Shown here: positions 43,620 to 55,794 of the stretch, piece after piece
Layout of the letters: the number at the start of each line of letters is the position of its first letter
Position numbering within the stretch: position 1 is the stretch's first letter
Assembly: GCA_964546815.1 (NCBI GenBank)
Contig: CAZJLR010000006.1
Coordinates: 1-64,000 of the forward strand
Source: JAIEPM01 sp964546815
GTDB lineage: Bacteria; Cyanobacteriota; Vampirovibrionia; Obscuribacterales; Obscuribacteraceae
Length of the DNA: 64,000 nt
Reading direction: 5' to 3'
Position numbers and translations under genes: made by a program
The notes under the pieces: generated by a model
Database searches by the model: none
What the model was told of the DNA's origin: nothing
What the model saw: the letters and a program-made list of their open reading frames with translations, nothing else

Positions 43620-46600
43620 TTAAGAGTTACCCAGTTCTTTTGAAAGCGGCTTTAATTGACTGTAACTTCCATGCGCGCTTGTTACAGATTGAAGGCAAGC
43701 CGCCATCTTCAAGATTTTATCAATTATTTTCATATCTTCTCTACTTTTGCTGATGGACATTGAACTAAGCAACGCAGAATTAGGAATCAATGTAATGATC
43801 GAAATTTCAGACATGCGCAAGGCTCTGTTTTCTAACTCAGCTTGGCGCACCTGACGACGCCCGATTTTGTCTCTCGATATAGTTGCATGTGGTTGAAGAC
43901 TCAGTACGCATTCCTCACCCGCTGCAATATTAAAATGGGCTTGGCCTAAGTACTGTCGCAATGACGAAAGTTTGGGTTCCCAAACATTCGTCACTTTTAC
44001 TCTTTGCGAATTTACCTCAATCAAAGCAATCGTATCCTTTTCCATGCGCAAAAGAGTACCAGCTACCCGAACAACTGTTGGCTTTCTCGCGAAGATAAGA
44101 GCTTCACCATTGAGCAGACTTATCGAATCATTGCTAGAAATGAATTTCGCACCGCGGTGCTTCACCAGCGCCGTGGATGTACTTAGCGATATCAAGGCTT
44201 TTCTATTATCAGTGTTACTCAAACTCCGAAATGCAGGAGCTAAAGAGTTGAGTCTGTCTTCGCTGTTCTTGGTTTGACCTCCTAAGTGAACAAAGCGGAC
44301 GATGCGATCTGTTGGAACTCCGGTGTTTACAAATAAAGGTTTAGACAAAACGGCGACGACAGAAGAATTTCTTGTAGCATTGGACAGAGATTCACCTTCG
44401 GGCGTAAATATAAGCGGAGGAGGCGGCGGCGCCAGAGTAGGACCAATCGCTGTAATTGAGGGAGGGTCAAAGCTGAGATGAGCAGTACCTGTTTGTTGTA
44501 AATAAACAACTCCACCCTGCAAAGTATATTTGTTACCGTTTGCGGGGTTTATTTCGGGCAAGACTGCAGAACTTGTATTTATGGCCTTCAATGTTGAGCC
44601 ACCAGAACTGGTAAAATTCGGTGAATTGCCATCAAAAGGCACCGCAGGTCCAAGAATCAGTTGATTAGCATTAGACCGACTATCAATAAGACTCTGCAAC
44701 GCAGCGTTAGCACCACCAGAAATACCACCGGCAAAAACGCCTAACGCCCCTCCAAAATAATTGGGCAAGACCTGCCCGCTAGTAGTTACAAAATGCCCTC
44801 CACCATCGCTTAGCTTGGCGACGGATACTAATTGAGAATTATCGCCGACGCTGATGTCTAAGCCACTACTTAGTGAAAGGTTCCCACCATAAGCTGTAAG
44901 GGTATCGGCAACTCCTACTTTAATAGCGCCCGATGCATTCAAGCTAAGATCGCCTGTATTTGCGGTTGTGGCCCCACCATGTGAACTGGCAGAAACATTA
45001 TCGTTGATACTAATATTCTTGGCAAAAATCTGCACCGTGCCATTGCTAACAATGCTGCCTTCTGGCAAAACGTCCAAACTTTCAACAGTAGACTGCCCTG
45101 CATTTACCACCGTGGCAGATCCGCCGTTTCCGCCAATAGCAACATCACCCAGGACGGACTTTATCATGAGGTCCTTGAATGCATTCGTGGTACTGCCGGA
45201 AGAAAGCGTAATGTCTCCGCCAACGTTAATATTGATTGCTCCGCCTGTGGACGTAACAGAGCCACTATTGGAAAATCCTCCCATGGCCGAATTTGAACTG
45301 CGAAAATCGATTGCAAAAGGCACAGTAAGCGAGGTTCCCGGGGCAATATCAATATCTCCCGAGTTACTGCCGTCGCCAATTTTCAGCGCAGCGGCATTAA
45401 TAACGCCAAGCCCGATAAGGTAGTTTGTATTCGGGGCGATACCTTGTGAATCAGCAATCACGATTGTATTGCTTGATGTGGAAGGCAGATAAACAACCAT
45501 ACCATCTCCCGCATCTATTGGGTTGTTGCCACTTAAAAGCAAACCATCAGAAGTAATGTTCACATTGTTGTTCATGTTTGTTCGAATTGCGCTTCCGGTT
45601 GGAACACTGAGAATTCCACCAGAGGACAACGTAATAGCAACACCTCCAGGACCACTAACATTACCATTTAGAGTGACACTGCCTGTATCTGAATACATTA
45701 CTTGACCGAGTCCACTTGCACCGGCATCTATATTGATGAAAGTCGGACTGCCCGCATTAGTATTAGCCAGAATAATGTTTGAATTATTTGTCGTCGCATA
45801 AGCATTTATGTTGCGGGCAGAAGTGACAAAAGGTAAGGCCAGCTCACCTATTGAGCCGGTATTACTAAGCAATGATACAGAGCCGGCATTAATACTGCCT
45901 GAAGCAGCAGTTTTGATGTCACCATCCACATTTACTGCAACCTCGTGAAGACCAGCGTTTACGATGCCGCTGTTAGTAAAAACACCTCCACCACCGGCAC
46001 TCGTGAGAAATGTAAGATTTGAGTTGGCTGGATAGACACCCGCAGCAATTGAAATATTGCCGCTGAAATTCGCAGCATCTCCAATTTGTATCTCCTTAGC
46101 AAAAATGTTGGCAAATCCAGGCAGAAATGCCGAAGCGCCTCCGACACTCAAATTCTTGCTACTAGTTACGGGAACAAGAAGCACGCTTCCAGCTATGTTA
46201 CCGGCATCAATTGTTCCGACCAACGCAATCGCATCTGCAGTGATATTTATTTTCGCATTATTCGAGTTAATCGAAGACGAAAGCGGAACACCAAGTACGC
46301 CTCCGGCCCCTGTAGTCAAAGTTACGCCATTTGCTCCATGCACTGCACCATTCAAGGTAATACTATCACCAGCGCCGGTCTCAACCAGAGATACAGTTCC
46401 TAATTGAGCATCAGCAGAGAAGTTGACATTGCCACCATTTAGTAGGTCAATATTTCCAGTCGAAGCGATTGCACTCAAAGTACTAGTATTTGTGTTGAAT
46501 GCATTGACTGCACCAATTGAGCCAGTAGAGCTGCTGAGCTTTACCAGGTCGGCTGTAATTGCTGCCCCAGCGCTATTGCTAATCGATGAACCAACATCAA

Positions 46601-49600
46601 TCACCACACTTTTTCCCGCCCCAAGAACAGTTCCAGTGTTGTTAAATCCGCCTGTTTTGCTGTACAAACTCAGATTTGAATTCACCATAAGAACGCCGAC
46701 GATTGAAATGTTTCCTGCGTAGGTACTGTTATTTCCAATCGTTACATTGTCAGCGGTGATGTTAGCCAGCCCAGGCAGATAAGAACCAGTGCCGCCGATG
46801 ACAATGTCTTTATTGAAAGTTGATGTTTGAATGATAACAGTTCCACTGGCAGGTCCTGCGTTAATGTCACCGTCAATGAAGAGCCGGTCGGCTGTCAGCG
46901 TTATTTGGCCATCAGTTGCATTGATAGTATTAGGACTTGCAAGTGATATTGAACCACCCACGCCCGAGGTTATTTCAACCGCGCCAGGTCCAACAACGTT
47001 TGCTGTCAGGGTGACACCACTATTGAGGCTTGAAGTTGCCACCAGCACAGTTCCCGCTGGCGCGGTAGCCTTTGTATCAGCTGACAGAGCAATGCTGCCT
47101 TGTCCAGCTGTCAGCGAAACGTTATTAACACCAGTTATCGTTGCCCCTGCGCTTTGCGAGATGCCACCATTGCTGGCTAGTAAGCTCACATCATTTCCCG
47201 AGAGCGCTCCGGCTACATTCAGTGATTCGCCTGCACCATTCAATGTTATCTGCAGGTTTCCTGTATTTGAGCTGCTTGCATTCAGTGCAACCACGCCAGC
47301 CCCGCCTGTTGCACTGTCTGTTATTTGCACATTTCCATTTGCTGTTGCTGTCACTGACGTGGCGTTTGTATCAGATATCAGGACCGCACCGCTTCCACCT
47401 TTTACATTCAACGATGGAGTAGCTATTGTCCCCCCAGTTGAGCTCACTCCGGTGCTTCCATCCAATGTGATTGAAGCGTTCGCTGTCAATCCTGCGCTAC
47501 TCAAATTAATATTGCTTCCTGTCGACTTCAGCAATATGTTGTCCGATGTGATATTGCTCAGTCCGGCATCTGTTATTCCGGCTGACGAAACTATCGACAC
47601 CGTTCCGCCAGCTGCTGTCGTACTCGTTGCAGCTCCCAGGGATATGGCACCAGCACTTGCTGTTAGCGAGACGTTGTTTGCCCCGGTTATTGTCGCACCT
47701 GAGCCCTGCGTGATGTTTCCAGCACCTGCGGTTAGCGAAGCATTGTTCTGCGCGTTTATCGTTGCGCCAGCGCTTTGCGAGATGCCACCATTACTGGCTA
47801 GTAAGCTCACATCATTTCCCGAGAGCGCTCCGGCTACATTCAGTGATTNNNNNNNNNNNNNNNNNNNNNNNNNNNNNNNNNNNNNNNNNNNNNNNNNNNN
47901 NNNNNNNNNNNNNNNNNNNNNNNNNNNNNNNNNNNNNNNNNNNNNNNNCATCTGTTATTCCGGCTGACGAAACTATCGACACCGTTCCGCCAGCTGCTGT
48001 CGTTTGAACTGGTGCCGCCAGAGATACACTTCCCGAAGCCGACACTAGCGAGACGCTGTTGCTACCAGAAATCAAAGCACCGACACCCTGTGTGACGTCA
48101 CCGTTACTAGCGTTAACCACTATCGCGTCAGTGCTGCTTATGCCAGTTTGAACAACAACATCTTTACCCGCAACCAAAACATCGCCGCCGAAGCTAAGAT
48201 TTGCGGGTGAGCTCACGGCCTTCAAAATTACACCATTGGTGGCTCCTGTACTGGAAATCGTGTATTTACCACTTCCACTGAATGCGGCAGTTCCAGCTCC
48301 ACCCAAAATGTTCAAAGTAAACGAACTGGCACTTACGGGCTGAAAACTAACATTTGCATTGTCGGTGATTGCCTGCGTAGTCCCAGCTGAAAGATTTAGC
48401 TGGCTCGCTGCATACCTTATCGCTGATAAAGAGGTCGTAGCGCCTCCGAGATCAAAAACGTTCGAACCTGAGATATTCAAGACGCCACTCCCACCGGAGC
48501 CGGCTTGCACCAGGATGGAGTTAGCAGGATCGCTCGAGGTCACCCTGTAGACACCTGAGCCACTTAAATTGAGCGAACTGGAAACGCCCAAAATATTTTC
48601 TAGAACAATTGCCCCTCCGTTAGCCGTCGATTGCAATAAGCCACTGTTGATTATGGTAGGGGAGTTCACAACAATTTTTTTGGTCGACAACACTGAAGGA
48701 GTACTGCCGTTGTCCAAAATTACTACAGAAGAAGCTCCGTTATTGTTCGAAATATCAACATCACCGCTGCTGCTATCAATTTGATTCACCACTAAAGTGT
48801 TTGAAGCCGAGCGAGGATTGAGGCTAACAGTAGTGCCATTTGCGTTTACTCGCCCTGTTAGAGTTCCATTCCCCAAAGCGGAGCCACTAAGGGATACAGA
48901 TGAGTTTAGATTGAGCGCAGCGCCTCCTGCACCGGCTACATTAAGGTTAATGCTGCCTACACTGCCTCCTGCGGCAGAAATTTTGGCAGAAGTCGAGTTT
49001 AGAGTAATATTAGTTGCTGTACCCAAACTGTTCCAGAGCTGAATTGTTCCTCCGCTACCACTAGCTGCACCATCCGCAATAATGTTGCCAGAGACGCCGC
49101 TAGATGAAGGCGTTGCACCTATCACAAAATCAGACAAACTTGAATCTGCATATTTAATACTGATTGTCCCACCACTAGCGGAACCAGCACCGAGAGCAGA
49201 AAGAGTGCCTCCGATTTGAGTGACCGCAGTGCTCTTTGAATCATTTACAATCGATATTTTTCCACCTTGTCCCCCACTCGAAGCAGCGTTGACCGCAATC
49301 CCCCCGCTACCGACAATCATTCCACCGGATGAACTCAGCAACACGCTGCCACCGTTTCCTGTAGCAGTCGCGTTCGTGCCGGCTTTGGCAGCAATCTGTC
49401 CACTTAATAGATTCAAGCTTCCATTTGAAGAGAGCGAAATGGTGCCACCATTGAGATTTGTCGATTTTGTTGTGCTGGCATTCGACTGCAGGAAAATTTG
49501 GGGGTCTAAACTCAAAGCATTACCAACCCCCGTTTGACTAATGCTTATGATGCCACCGCTACCGGTACCAGATGCCGCCGCATTTGCTGACCATGTTCGA

Positions 49601-52203
49601 TTTGTCGAAGCAGAAAAAAGCAAAGTGTCACCAGAAAGGCTAAGAACACCTCCATTACCAGTGCCTTTTCCATTTTCCGCAAGAGTAAGATTGTTTGCAA
49701 CACTAATAGTGCCACCACTATTAGCGGCAGAAGTAAGATACAGCTGACCACCGTTGCCGTTAGCACCGCGAGCATCAGCTAGCACAGCAGATGTGCTTAA
49801 CAACGAAATTGTATTTGCGCCACCGCTGTAAACCGAAAGAAAACCACCATCACCTCCGCCAGTTCCGCTCCGAGCGCTCAGGCGGAAAGTCGATGCGCCA
49901 CTTGTGTTCAAAATCAATCCAGAGGACTGAGCAGAAAGACTTAAGACTCCGCCACCTCCATTGCCTGAACCGTTCGCACTAATGGTTCTATTGCTTCCAT
50001 CTGTCAAGTTTCCACCGGACAAGCGTATTTCTCCACCACTAAAATTGGCCGCAGCCGCGTTATTGCTAAGGTTTCCATTTAAGGTGATTGTTGCCGGGGT
50101 AGAAATATCTATCACACTAGTCGAAGCTGACAGCGATGGCAGAGTTGGCGGAATACCCAAAGCTGTGCCCTGAGGAGGAAGTGCCAAAACATTATTGACA
50201 TAATTTCTAGTGCTTATAGCCGAAATACTAATGTTGCCACCACCAACAATGCTAACGTTTGAACTGGAATTTATGGTACTTGCTAACGTAATAGCACCGG
50301 CCTTCAACCCGCCTACCAAATCTGGAATTGGGTCGCCAGAAATGATGGCGCCGTTTAGTACTTGCACTGTTTGACCCGAACCACAATCGGCGGCATAAAT
50401 AGACACGTTTCCAGCAGCTGAACTACCGGTTCCGGCGGTTGACATTGATATGGTGCCCAGATTTTGAATGGCTGTTCCAGTGGCGGCACTGGCAATTACA
50501 AGTATATTGCCGTTGTTGGAGGCGCTATTTCCTTTAGCTTGCAGACCGCCATTTCGCAAATTGATCGTTCCGGTACCTGGGGCACTCCCGGCCAGGGCGA
50601 TTAGGGTGATGTCACCTGCCTTGCCAGTTGAATTGTTAGTACGAATGCCATTTCGTAATCGGCCACTAAATATGATGCTTCCGCCACCAGTTGTACTATT
50701 AGCCGTTGTTGTGAATGAAACGGGCGTGCTTGTATTGTTGCTTACATTGGCAGTGATACCACTAACGCCAGCAGCAAGAAGAACAGAACCACCATTGCTT
50801 GATGTTAAACCAAACGTGCTTCCAGTGTTGGTATCTGTGATATTTCCACCAGCAATAATGGCTATATTAGGGTTAGCACCACTTGTCGTAAAGCTCTGAG
50901 AAATGGTGATGGAGCCGTTTGCATTTGAATATGTTGGATCGCCCGTCAAGATTTGATTTCCTAAGAACAGGTCTCCAGATTCCACAGCGACGTGAGCACT
51001 TGACCCGCGCATGTTAATGGGTCCGGCAATTTGTTCAACGTTAACGGACATGTCTTTGCCAAAAAGATTTACAGAATCGTGCACATCAATGCGACCACCT
51101 GAGACATCAACGTTACCACCCTCACTACCGGGCAAGCCACTTCCGATGTTGAGCACACCTCCTTGAAGAACTTTGCTTACAGGATCCACGACACCTAAAG
51201 CTCGAATAACTCCGCCGAAATTCAGCAAATCTAAATTACTTTGTTGACTTAATGCAGCAATGTTTATCGTATTGAGAGCTTGTATCAGACCCGAATTGGT
51301 GATGCTACTGTTTTCAGTGATTAGATTGATATTTTGTGCAGACATAACAGCTTGGACGTTGTTGGTGCTAAGGTTGGAAATCTGTCCGGCGCTTATATTT
51401 AAGGTGCCAGAACTGGTAATTGCACCCATATTCACAACACTGTTTTGAGCATTAATGGTGAGCCCAGCTGAAGAAAAAAGCGAAGCAGGGTAACTCATTC
51501 CCGCAGGCAGATTGGTGCTAAGTACACCAGTGGAAGCAACAAGCAAACTGCCCACGTTAAGCACAGTCATAAGACCCGATAATGTCTGCAAACCATTGAC
51601 GGTACCCAAAACTTTCAAGTTACCCGTTACATTTAATGGCGAAGAATTGTTGAAACCGATGGCGTTGACCGCTACGTTTGCCGGCACAAGAAGCGAAGTC
51701 AGCGTATTCGTATACGATGGGCGCAAGTTGGCAAAACCCGCAATCGCTTGGCCCTGCTCTGAAATGACCAGAGTTTGATGCCCTGTATGCAAGACCTGCT
51801 GAACGGCAATGTATTGCGCAGGCGTCAAGTACTGACCTGGTACCACAAGAGCATTTTGCCCCCCCAGCACAGCTCCGCTTGAGCTCAATGATCCACCAAT
51901 AAGAATCTCTACCGGACTATTTATATTAGTTTGCATTGAAGCAAAGCTTGAGGATAAATCGACTGAACCGACAAGGCCACGAACACTCGAATTTGCCCTG
52001 CTGCTAATGCTTGCAGCGCTGTTATTGCCAGCAGAGTTGTTACTATTTGCCACACTCAATTGGGCACAAGGTGCAGATTGAATACAAAGTGCAAATTGCT
52101 CAATTGAAACAAAGGCGCACAAAAGTAGTTGAAAGCTTCTTCTAACAGTACTTTGGGATAGAAGAACGGACTTTTGCAACCGAGCATTCTTTGCAGTACG
52201 CAT
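43620..52203 (-). CDS. Giant secreted beta-helix adhesin with FecR-like C-terminus (spans scaffold gap)
   Basis: The two flanks of the 100-N gap read in frames that differ by one, but a gap length divisible by 3 joins them; the repeat predicts 339 bp, giving a ~2940-aa protein. ATG 52203 has AGAGGA 5 nt upstream. The N-terminus is a signal peptide-like segment (RRSFQLLLCAFVSI, cleavage near APCAQ). Over 2300 residues are Gly/Ser/Asn-rich strands of the type GTISLSSNGSLNL, i.e. a right-handed beta-helix like filamentous haemagglutinin or autotransporter passengers. The last ~330 residues include a PPPPP linker and a segment like FecR (LLNGEALIFARKPTVVRVAGT). No TpsB-like transporter or beta-barrel is nearby, so the export route is unknown. 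Confidence 0.8.
47149..48003. repeat. 621-bp (207-aa) tandem repeat inside the adhesin
   Basis: 47149-47227 and 47770-47848 are the same sequence with one clear mismatch over 79 bp (offset 621). 47567-47621 equals 47949-48003 base for base over 55 bp on the two sides of the gap. Both offsets keep the reading frame. Copies therefore continue across the gap. Confidence 0.85.
47849..47948. other. Scaffold gap, 100 N
   Basis: Exactly 100 N, a conventional placeholder of unknown real length. It lies inside the 621-bp tandem repeat, so short reads probably could not bridge the repeat. The repeat register predicts 339 missing bases, or 339 plus multiples of 621. Confidence 0.95.
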
Positions 52204-52410
52204 ACTAGTCCTCTCACTACAGATGCCAGGCTGCATTAATTTGAAATCGCCCGAACACTTCTTGCTGCAGAGGCGTTCGCAAAGTTGCAAAAATATGGCA
52301 CCCCACTAAATTTTAGCCAACAGGTATTTCATGAGTATTTCAACGAGCAGATTATCAGCGCAAGCCGGGCAAATTGCAAAACACAAAGCAGACATTATTG
52401 AAAGAAAGCT

Positions 52411-52809
52411 CTAACTCATGAGTTCGTCAATGACGAGCCTTAGAGCGTCGTAGTCACACTTGCCATCGCAACAATAGTCTTCCAAACTGATGTATTTGTC
52501 CGCGCCCCTCATTAAACTGAGCTTGGACATCAACGCGTCAAGCCTAGAAGTGTATTTGTTCACCCGTCCGCAAAAACAAACAAACGGAATTTGACAAAAA
52601 CGGGGATTTTCTTTAACGTTTTCCAGAAATTCAAATACACTTCCAGATTCTAAATGAACTCTAGAAATTATCAAATCGACATGCTCCGACTGTAACACAG
52701 ATAGAGCCGACTCAACCCTTGGAACAACCAAAAGCTCATGATAGCCCTCGAGACTTTTACGCAGCGCGAAAAATGCGCCAGGCTCATCTTGCAAAATTAG
52801 TATTTTCAT
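52411..52809 (-). CDS. Receiver-like protein with Arg at the phospho-acceptor site
   Basis: The 132-aa protein has the layout of a single receiver domain: ILILQDEP (acidic pair), DLIIS-R-VHLESG where the phospho-acceptor Asp should be (Arg50), and GADKYISLED where the conserved Lys should be (Leu). So it cannot be phosphorylated in the usual way and is probably a pseudo-receiver that works by protein contact. It is single-domain, with a Cys pair (CCDGKC) near the C-terminus. ATG 52809 has a weak AGG. Its neighbours are the LRV-repeat protein and the LuxR-type regulator, which carries the same substitution. Confidence 0.75.
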   Translation of the reverse strand: MKILILQDEPGAFFALRKSLEGYHELLVVPRVESALSVLQSEHVDLIISRVHLESGSVFEFLENVKENPRFCQIPFVCFCGRVNKYTSRLDALMSKLSLMRGADKYISLEDYCCDGKCDYDALRLVIDELMS

Positions 52810-52887
52810 GAAACCTTAGCACCATCTACAATATCAGTATCCAATCTAATCTATAAACAACTGCCAACAAGCTACAGCCAAGATAAG

Positions 52888-53301
52888 CTACCCAATGGCT
52901 CTAACATAAGCAGACTTCGGATTGAATCGAATCACAGATCGATTAAATGCCGAGATAGTACGCATAGCCCTCATTCTCACGTAGGAATTTTCGTCTTCAG
53001 TTAGAATTTGCAAAATTCCTAGAGGTAGATAATGCGTTTCCGCCAGGGCATAACGAAGATCAACGCTCTCGTCCATGACCAAACAATTCAGAACATCTGC
53101 CGATGTTGCCCTGTTCAAACCGACCGCAATTCGAATATCAACACACTCGTCTTTGGACAGAGCAGCCAAAATACGCTGAGGAGCTTTTTCATTTTCGGCC
53201 ACCCTCCTCCGAACATTTTCAAACTCGCTGCGCGATAGCAGCTCTAAATCACCAGGACGGACAGTTTCTGAGCCTGCCGCAATATAGTCACTACAAATCA
53301 T
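52888..53301 (-). CDS. Leucine-rich-repeat-variant (LRV/HEAT-like) protein
   Basis: The 137-aa protein contains three to four helical repeats of about 23 residues with the pattern ..D..VR.AVA.N...P..IL..L: FENVRRRVAENEKAPQRIL, VDIRIAVGLNRATSADVL, VDLRYALAETHYLPLGIL and YVRMRAMRT. It is a protein-binding scaffold. No catalytic motif is seen. The start is ATG 53301, with AGGAGG 11 nt upstream; a TTG at 53310 is only 2 nt from that site. It is on the same strand as the pseudo-receiver, 78 bp upstream of it. Confidence 0.72.
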   Translation of the reverse strand: MICSDYIAAGSETVRPGDLELLSRSEFENVRRRVAENEKAPQRILAALSKDECVDIRIAVGLNRATSADVLNCLVMDESVDLRYALAETHYLPLGILQILTEDENSYVRMRAMRTISAFNRSVIRFNPKSAYVRAIG

Positions 53302-53507
53302 TTCCTTCAAAGCCTCCTAAATTAAGACTGATTGCTCACGCGCTTCCACGCATCCACATTTTCATTCTTACACATCCACTACCTCCGCCCCTACCTCTTT
53401 CGAGTTACCAGCCCCAGAAAAGAAGAGCTGTGAATCATATGCAGATTCTTAATATGCATAGAGACTTTGCGCCCAAACATGTATACTAACTCTTCAGAGG
53501 TACAACA

Positions 53508-54188
53508 ATGAAGCACACTACAATACCTAACACAAGAAAAATCAAAGTGCTTATAGCAGAAGACAAAGAGGTCTTTCGGCAAGGATTAAAGCACATAATC
53601 AGTGCAATTCCAGAATGCCAGGTAATTGCTGAAACGATGGACGGTCCAACTACGATTGTGCGCGCGCTCTCGCTGCATCCAAACCTCGTTCTGCTTCGAG
53701 AAGATTTACCTTTGCTCGACGGCATCAAAACAAGCAAGCAGATCAAAAAACGCCTTCCTGACGTGAAAATAATTATGCTATTAGCTGAGGCAAGCGATTT
53801 TTTCAAAGCCACCGAATCTGGTGCGGACGGCTATATCATGAGGGAAACCCCCGAACATTTAATAGACTCCGCAATCCAAACCATTATCGCAGGGGGTGCC
53901 TGGATCGGCCCCCTGGTGGCTAATTACATCTTGCGCGACGGACTGCCGGTTCTACAGCGAGCTTCAGTTGATAGTATAGAGCTACCAGGACTAAAATTTC
54001 TAACCCAACGAGAACTGGACGTGCTTCGTCTGGTAGTCAAAGGAATGAGCAATCGAAAAATAGGCGAATCACTAGGACTAGAAATGGAAACGATAAAAGT
54101 TCACGTGCGCAACATACTCAAGAAGTTAGAATTGAGCGGACGCGCACAAGTCATCTCGGCGGTACTAAGCGCCGGGCGAGCAATCTAA
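53508..54188 (+). CDS. LuxR/NarL-type regulator with non-phosphorylatable receiver
   Basis: The 226-aa protein has an N-terminal receiver (IKVLIAEDKEV) and a C-terminal LuxR helix-turn-helix (LTQRELDVLRLVVKGMSNRKIGESL ...VKVHVRNILKKL), intact for DNA binding. In the phospho-acceptor loop it reads LVLLREDLPLLDG, where NarL-type proteins read LLDLxMP, so Arg64 stands in place of Asp. The conserved Lys is Arg (GYIMRET). It is likely a phosphorylation-independent regulator. The ATG has AGAGG 7 nt upstream. It is divergent from the LRV gene, sharing the ~205-bp space. Confidence 0.82.
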   Translation: MKHTTIPNTRKIKVLIAEDKEVFRQGLKHIISAIPECQVIAETMDGPTTIVRALSLHPNLVLLREDLPLLDGIKTSKQIKKRLPDVKIIMLLAEASDFFKATESGADGYIMRETPEHLIDSAIQTIIAGGAWIGPLVANYILRDGLPVLQRASVDSIELPGLKFLTQRELDVLRLVVKGMSNRKIGESLGLEMETIKVHVRNILKKLELSGRAQVISAVLSAGRAI

Positions 54189-54225
54189 ATGCAAGAGATT
54201 GCCCAATATCCGAACGACTATAAAA

Positions 54226-55620
54226 CTATCTGGCCAATCGAATCTTGTGGCGGTCTTTAGGTTCATGGAACGGCACAAGCGAACCTCCACGACCAGTGAA
54301 TGAAAGTTCACGCCACCACGATTGCAAATCATTTGCATTGAGACGAGCTTTCATTTCACTCAATCTCGACAAACGTTCAGCTCTCGACATTGCCATAGCC
54401 ACATCGAGCGACCGCACGATGCCATCTGGATCATCCACATTAACAGCCAGCGCAGAGTCGCGAAACTCATGCCAGACTCCTGCACCCGGAGACAAGAGCA
54501 GAACGCCTTCCTCCGAACACGCCGCAAATTCCTTTGCCGTTAGATTCAACCCATCTCTTAGCGGTGTAATTAACATAGCAGAAGCATGCTTGTATAGACA
54601 GGCTAACTCTTTGGCACTCATGGTGGTGTCAACAAGCCTGACAGGGCACCAATTCTCATTACCCCAACGGGCGTTAATTTCAGCCGCTTTAGCCCGACAC
54701 ACTTGCCAATACGAATCGAAGGCAGATAGACCAACTCTAGTAGCTTGACACACTTGAACAAAAGTGAGCTTGCCCAGCTGTTCTTTGTGAGATGCAAAAT
54801 ACCGATCAATTCCATCAAGTCGAGGCGAAACTCCCTTTGTGTAGTCGGCACGGTCTACCGATAGTACATACGGGGTAGCAAGAAAATCTGCGAATTTAGG
54901 ATCCTTCAAAACACTGGTGCTTTGCATTGCCAACCCGCGCCAATAATCGCCGTCAATTCCCAGTGGCAAAGCAACAACTTCAGAACTCCGCCCCGGCTCA
55001 TACGAGTGAAAGACACGTTTGCGCACGAAGTCCACCTGATAACCGGATAGGTGAGAAGAAACGAAACGCAAGAAATTATCTGCGTATTCCTGGGTATGAA
55101 ACCCTATACGGTGCGCACCAAGCATCCCCTCCGCAAATTCTGCAAGAAACGGTGCAAAAACAGCGCTTACGGAAGTCGGCCAGGGAATGTGCCAGAAGAA
55201 AATTATTTCAAGCTCCGGAAATCCACCAAGCAATGCAGCCGACAAAGCAAGCTGATAGTCATTTATAAAACACTGCCCAGATTTACTCAATTGCGACGAA
55301 CGAGAAATATTTCTTGCAAAACGCATATTGAACTGATGATATCCTGAACGGTCGTCCCGATTTAGAACAACATGCCCAGGAAGATCGTGTACTAAAGGCC
55401 ACAAGAAATTATTGCAATATCTATAATGAGCAGAACTTAGCTCGTCGGAAAACAGGCTAACTTGCCTGGATGGAGCTCTTAGATTGTCTCTTGTTTCAAG
55501 AGCAGCATCACCAAAATACCACCACTGGTTATAACTATTGCTCGACGCATCCAAGAGTTTTGCAAGAGTTCCGGAAACTCCACCGGCAGTATCAGGTCCT
55601 CTGTACGATAATATGTTCAT
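54226..55620 (-). CDS. otsA: Trehalose-6-phosphate synthase (GT20)
   Basis: OtsA transfers glucose from a nucleotide sugar to glucose-6-phosphate. GT20 motifs are seen: INDYQLAL, FFWHIPWPTS, RIGFHTQEYADNFL, DRADYTKGVSPRLDG (OtsA usually has RLDYTKGI) and TPLRDGLNLTAKEFAA. Of 464 aa, standard. ATG 55620 is chosen because GGAAGGA lies 5 nt before it; the frame also opens at 55671. A glucosylglycerol-phosphate synthase, a close GT20 relative, cannot be excluded. The partner phosphatase otsB is 6 kb away at 61696, on the opposite strand. Confidence 0.85.
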   Translation of the reverse strand: MNILSYRGPDTAGGVSGTLAKLLDASSNSYNQWWYFGDAALETRDNLRAPSRQVSLFSDELSSAHYRYCNNFLWPLVHDLPGHVVLNRDDRSGYHQFNMRFARNISRSSQLSKSGQCFINDYQLALSAALLGGFPELEIIFFWHIPWPTSVSAVFAPFLAEFAEGMLGAHRIGFHTQEYADNFLRFVSSHLSGYQVDFVRKRVFHSYEPGRSSEVVALPLGIDGDYWRGLAMQSTSVLKDPKFADFLATPYVLSVDRADYTKGVSPRLDGIDRYFASHKEQLGKLTFVQVCQATRVGLSAFDSYWQVCRAKAAEINARWGNENWCPVRLVDTTMSAKELACLYKHASAMLITPLRDGLNLTAKEFAACSEEGVLLLSPGAGVWHEFRDSALAVNVDDPDGIVRSLDVAMAMSRAERLSRLSEMKARLNANDLQSWWRELSFTGRGGSLVPFHEPKDRHKIRLAR

Positions 55621-55794
55621 AAAAGTCCTTCCGGCTCCCGATCTGAAGCCGTTCTGATAAAACTCTTGCATTCGATTTTTACTATATCTCTCTAAAATTT
55701 CGCGAGTGTTTCATAAAAACACATGACAGACGAGGCACCACGATAAACCCTAACTGCGGCATCTAGCTCAGCCATAACTGTAAAAATGCTAACG

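Noticed and set aside
46831..47967. Long open frame on the + strand inside the adhesin repeat region
   Set aside because: It is antisense to the repeat array; its amino acid repeats mirror the coding repeat on the other strand, and no SD or family is seen.
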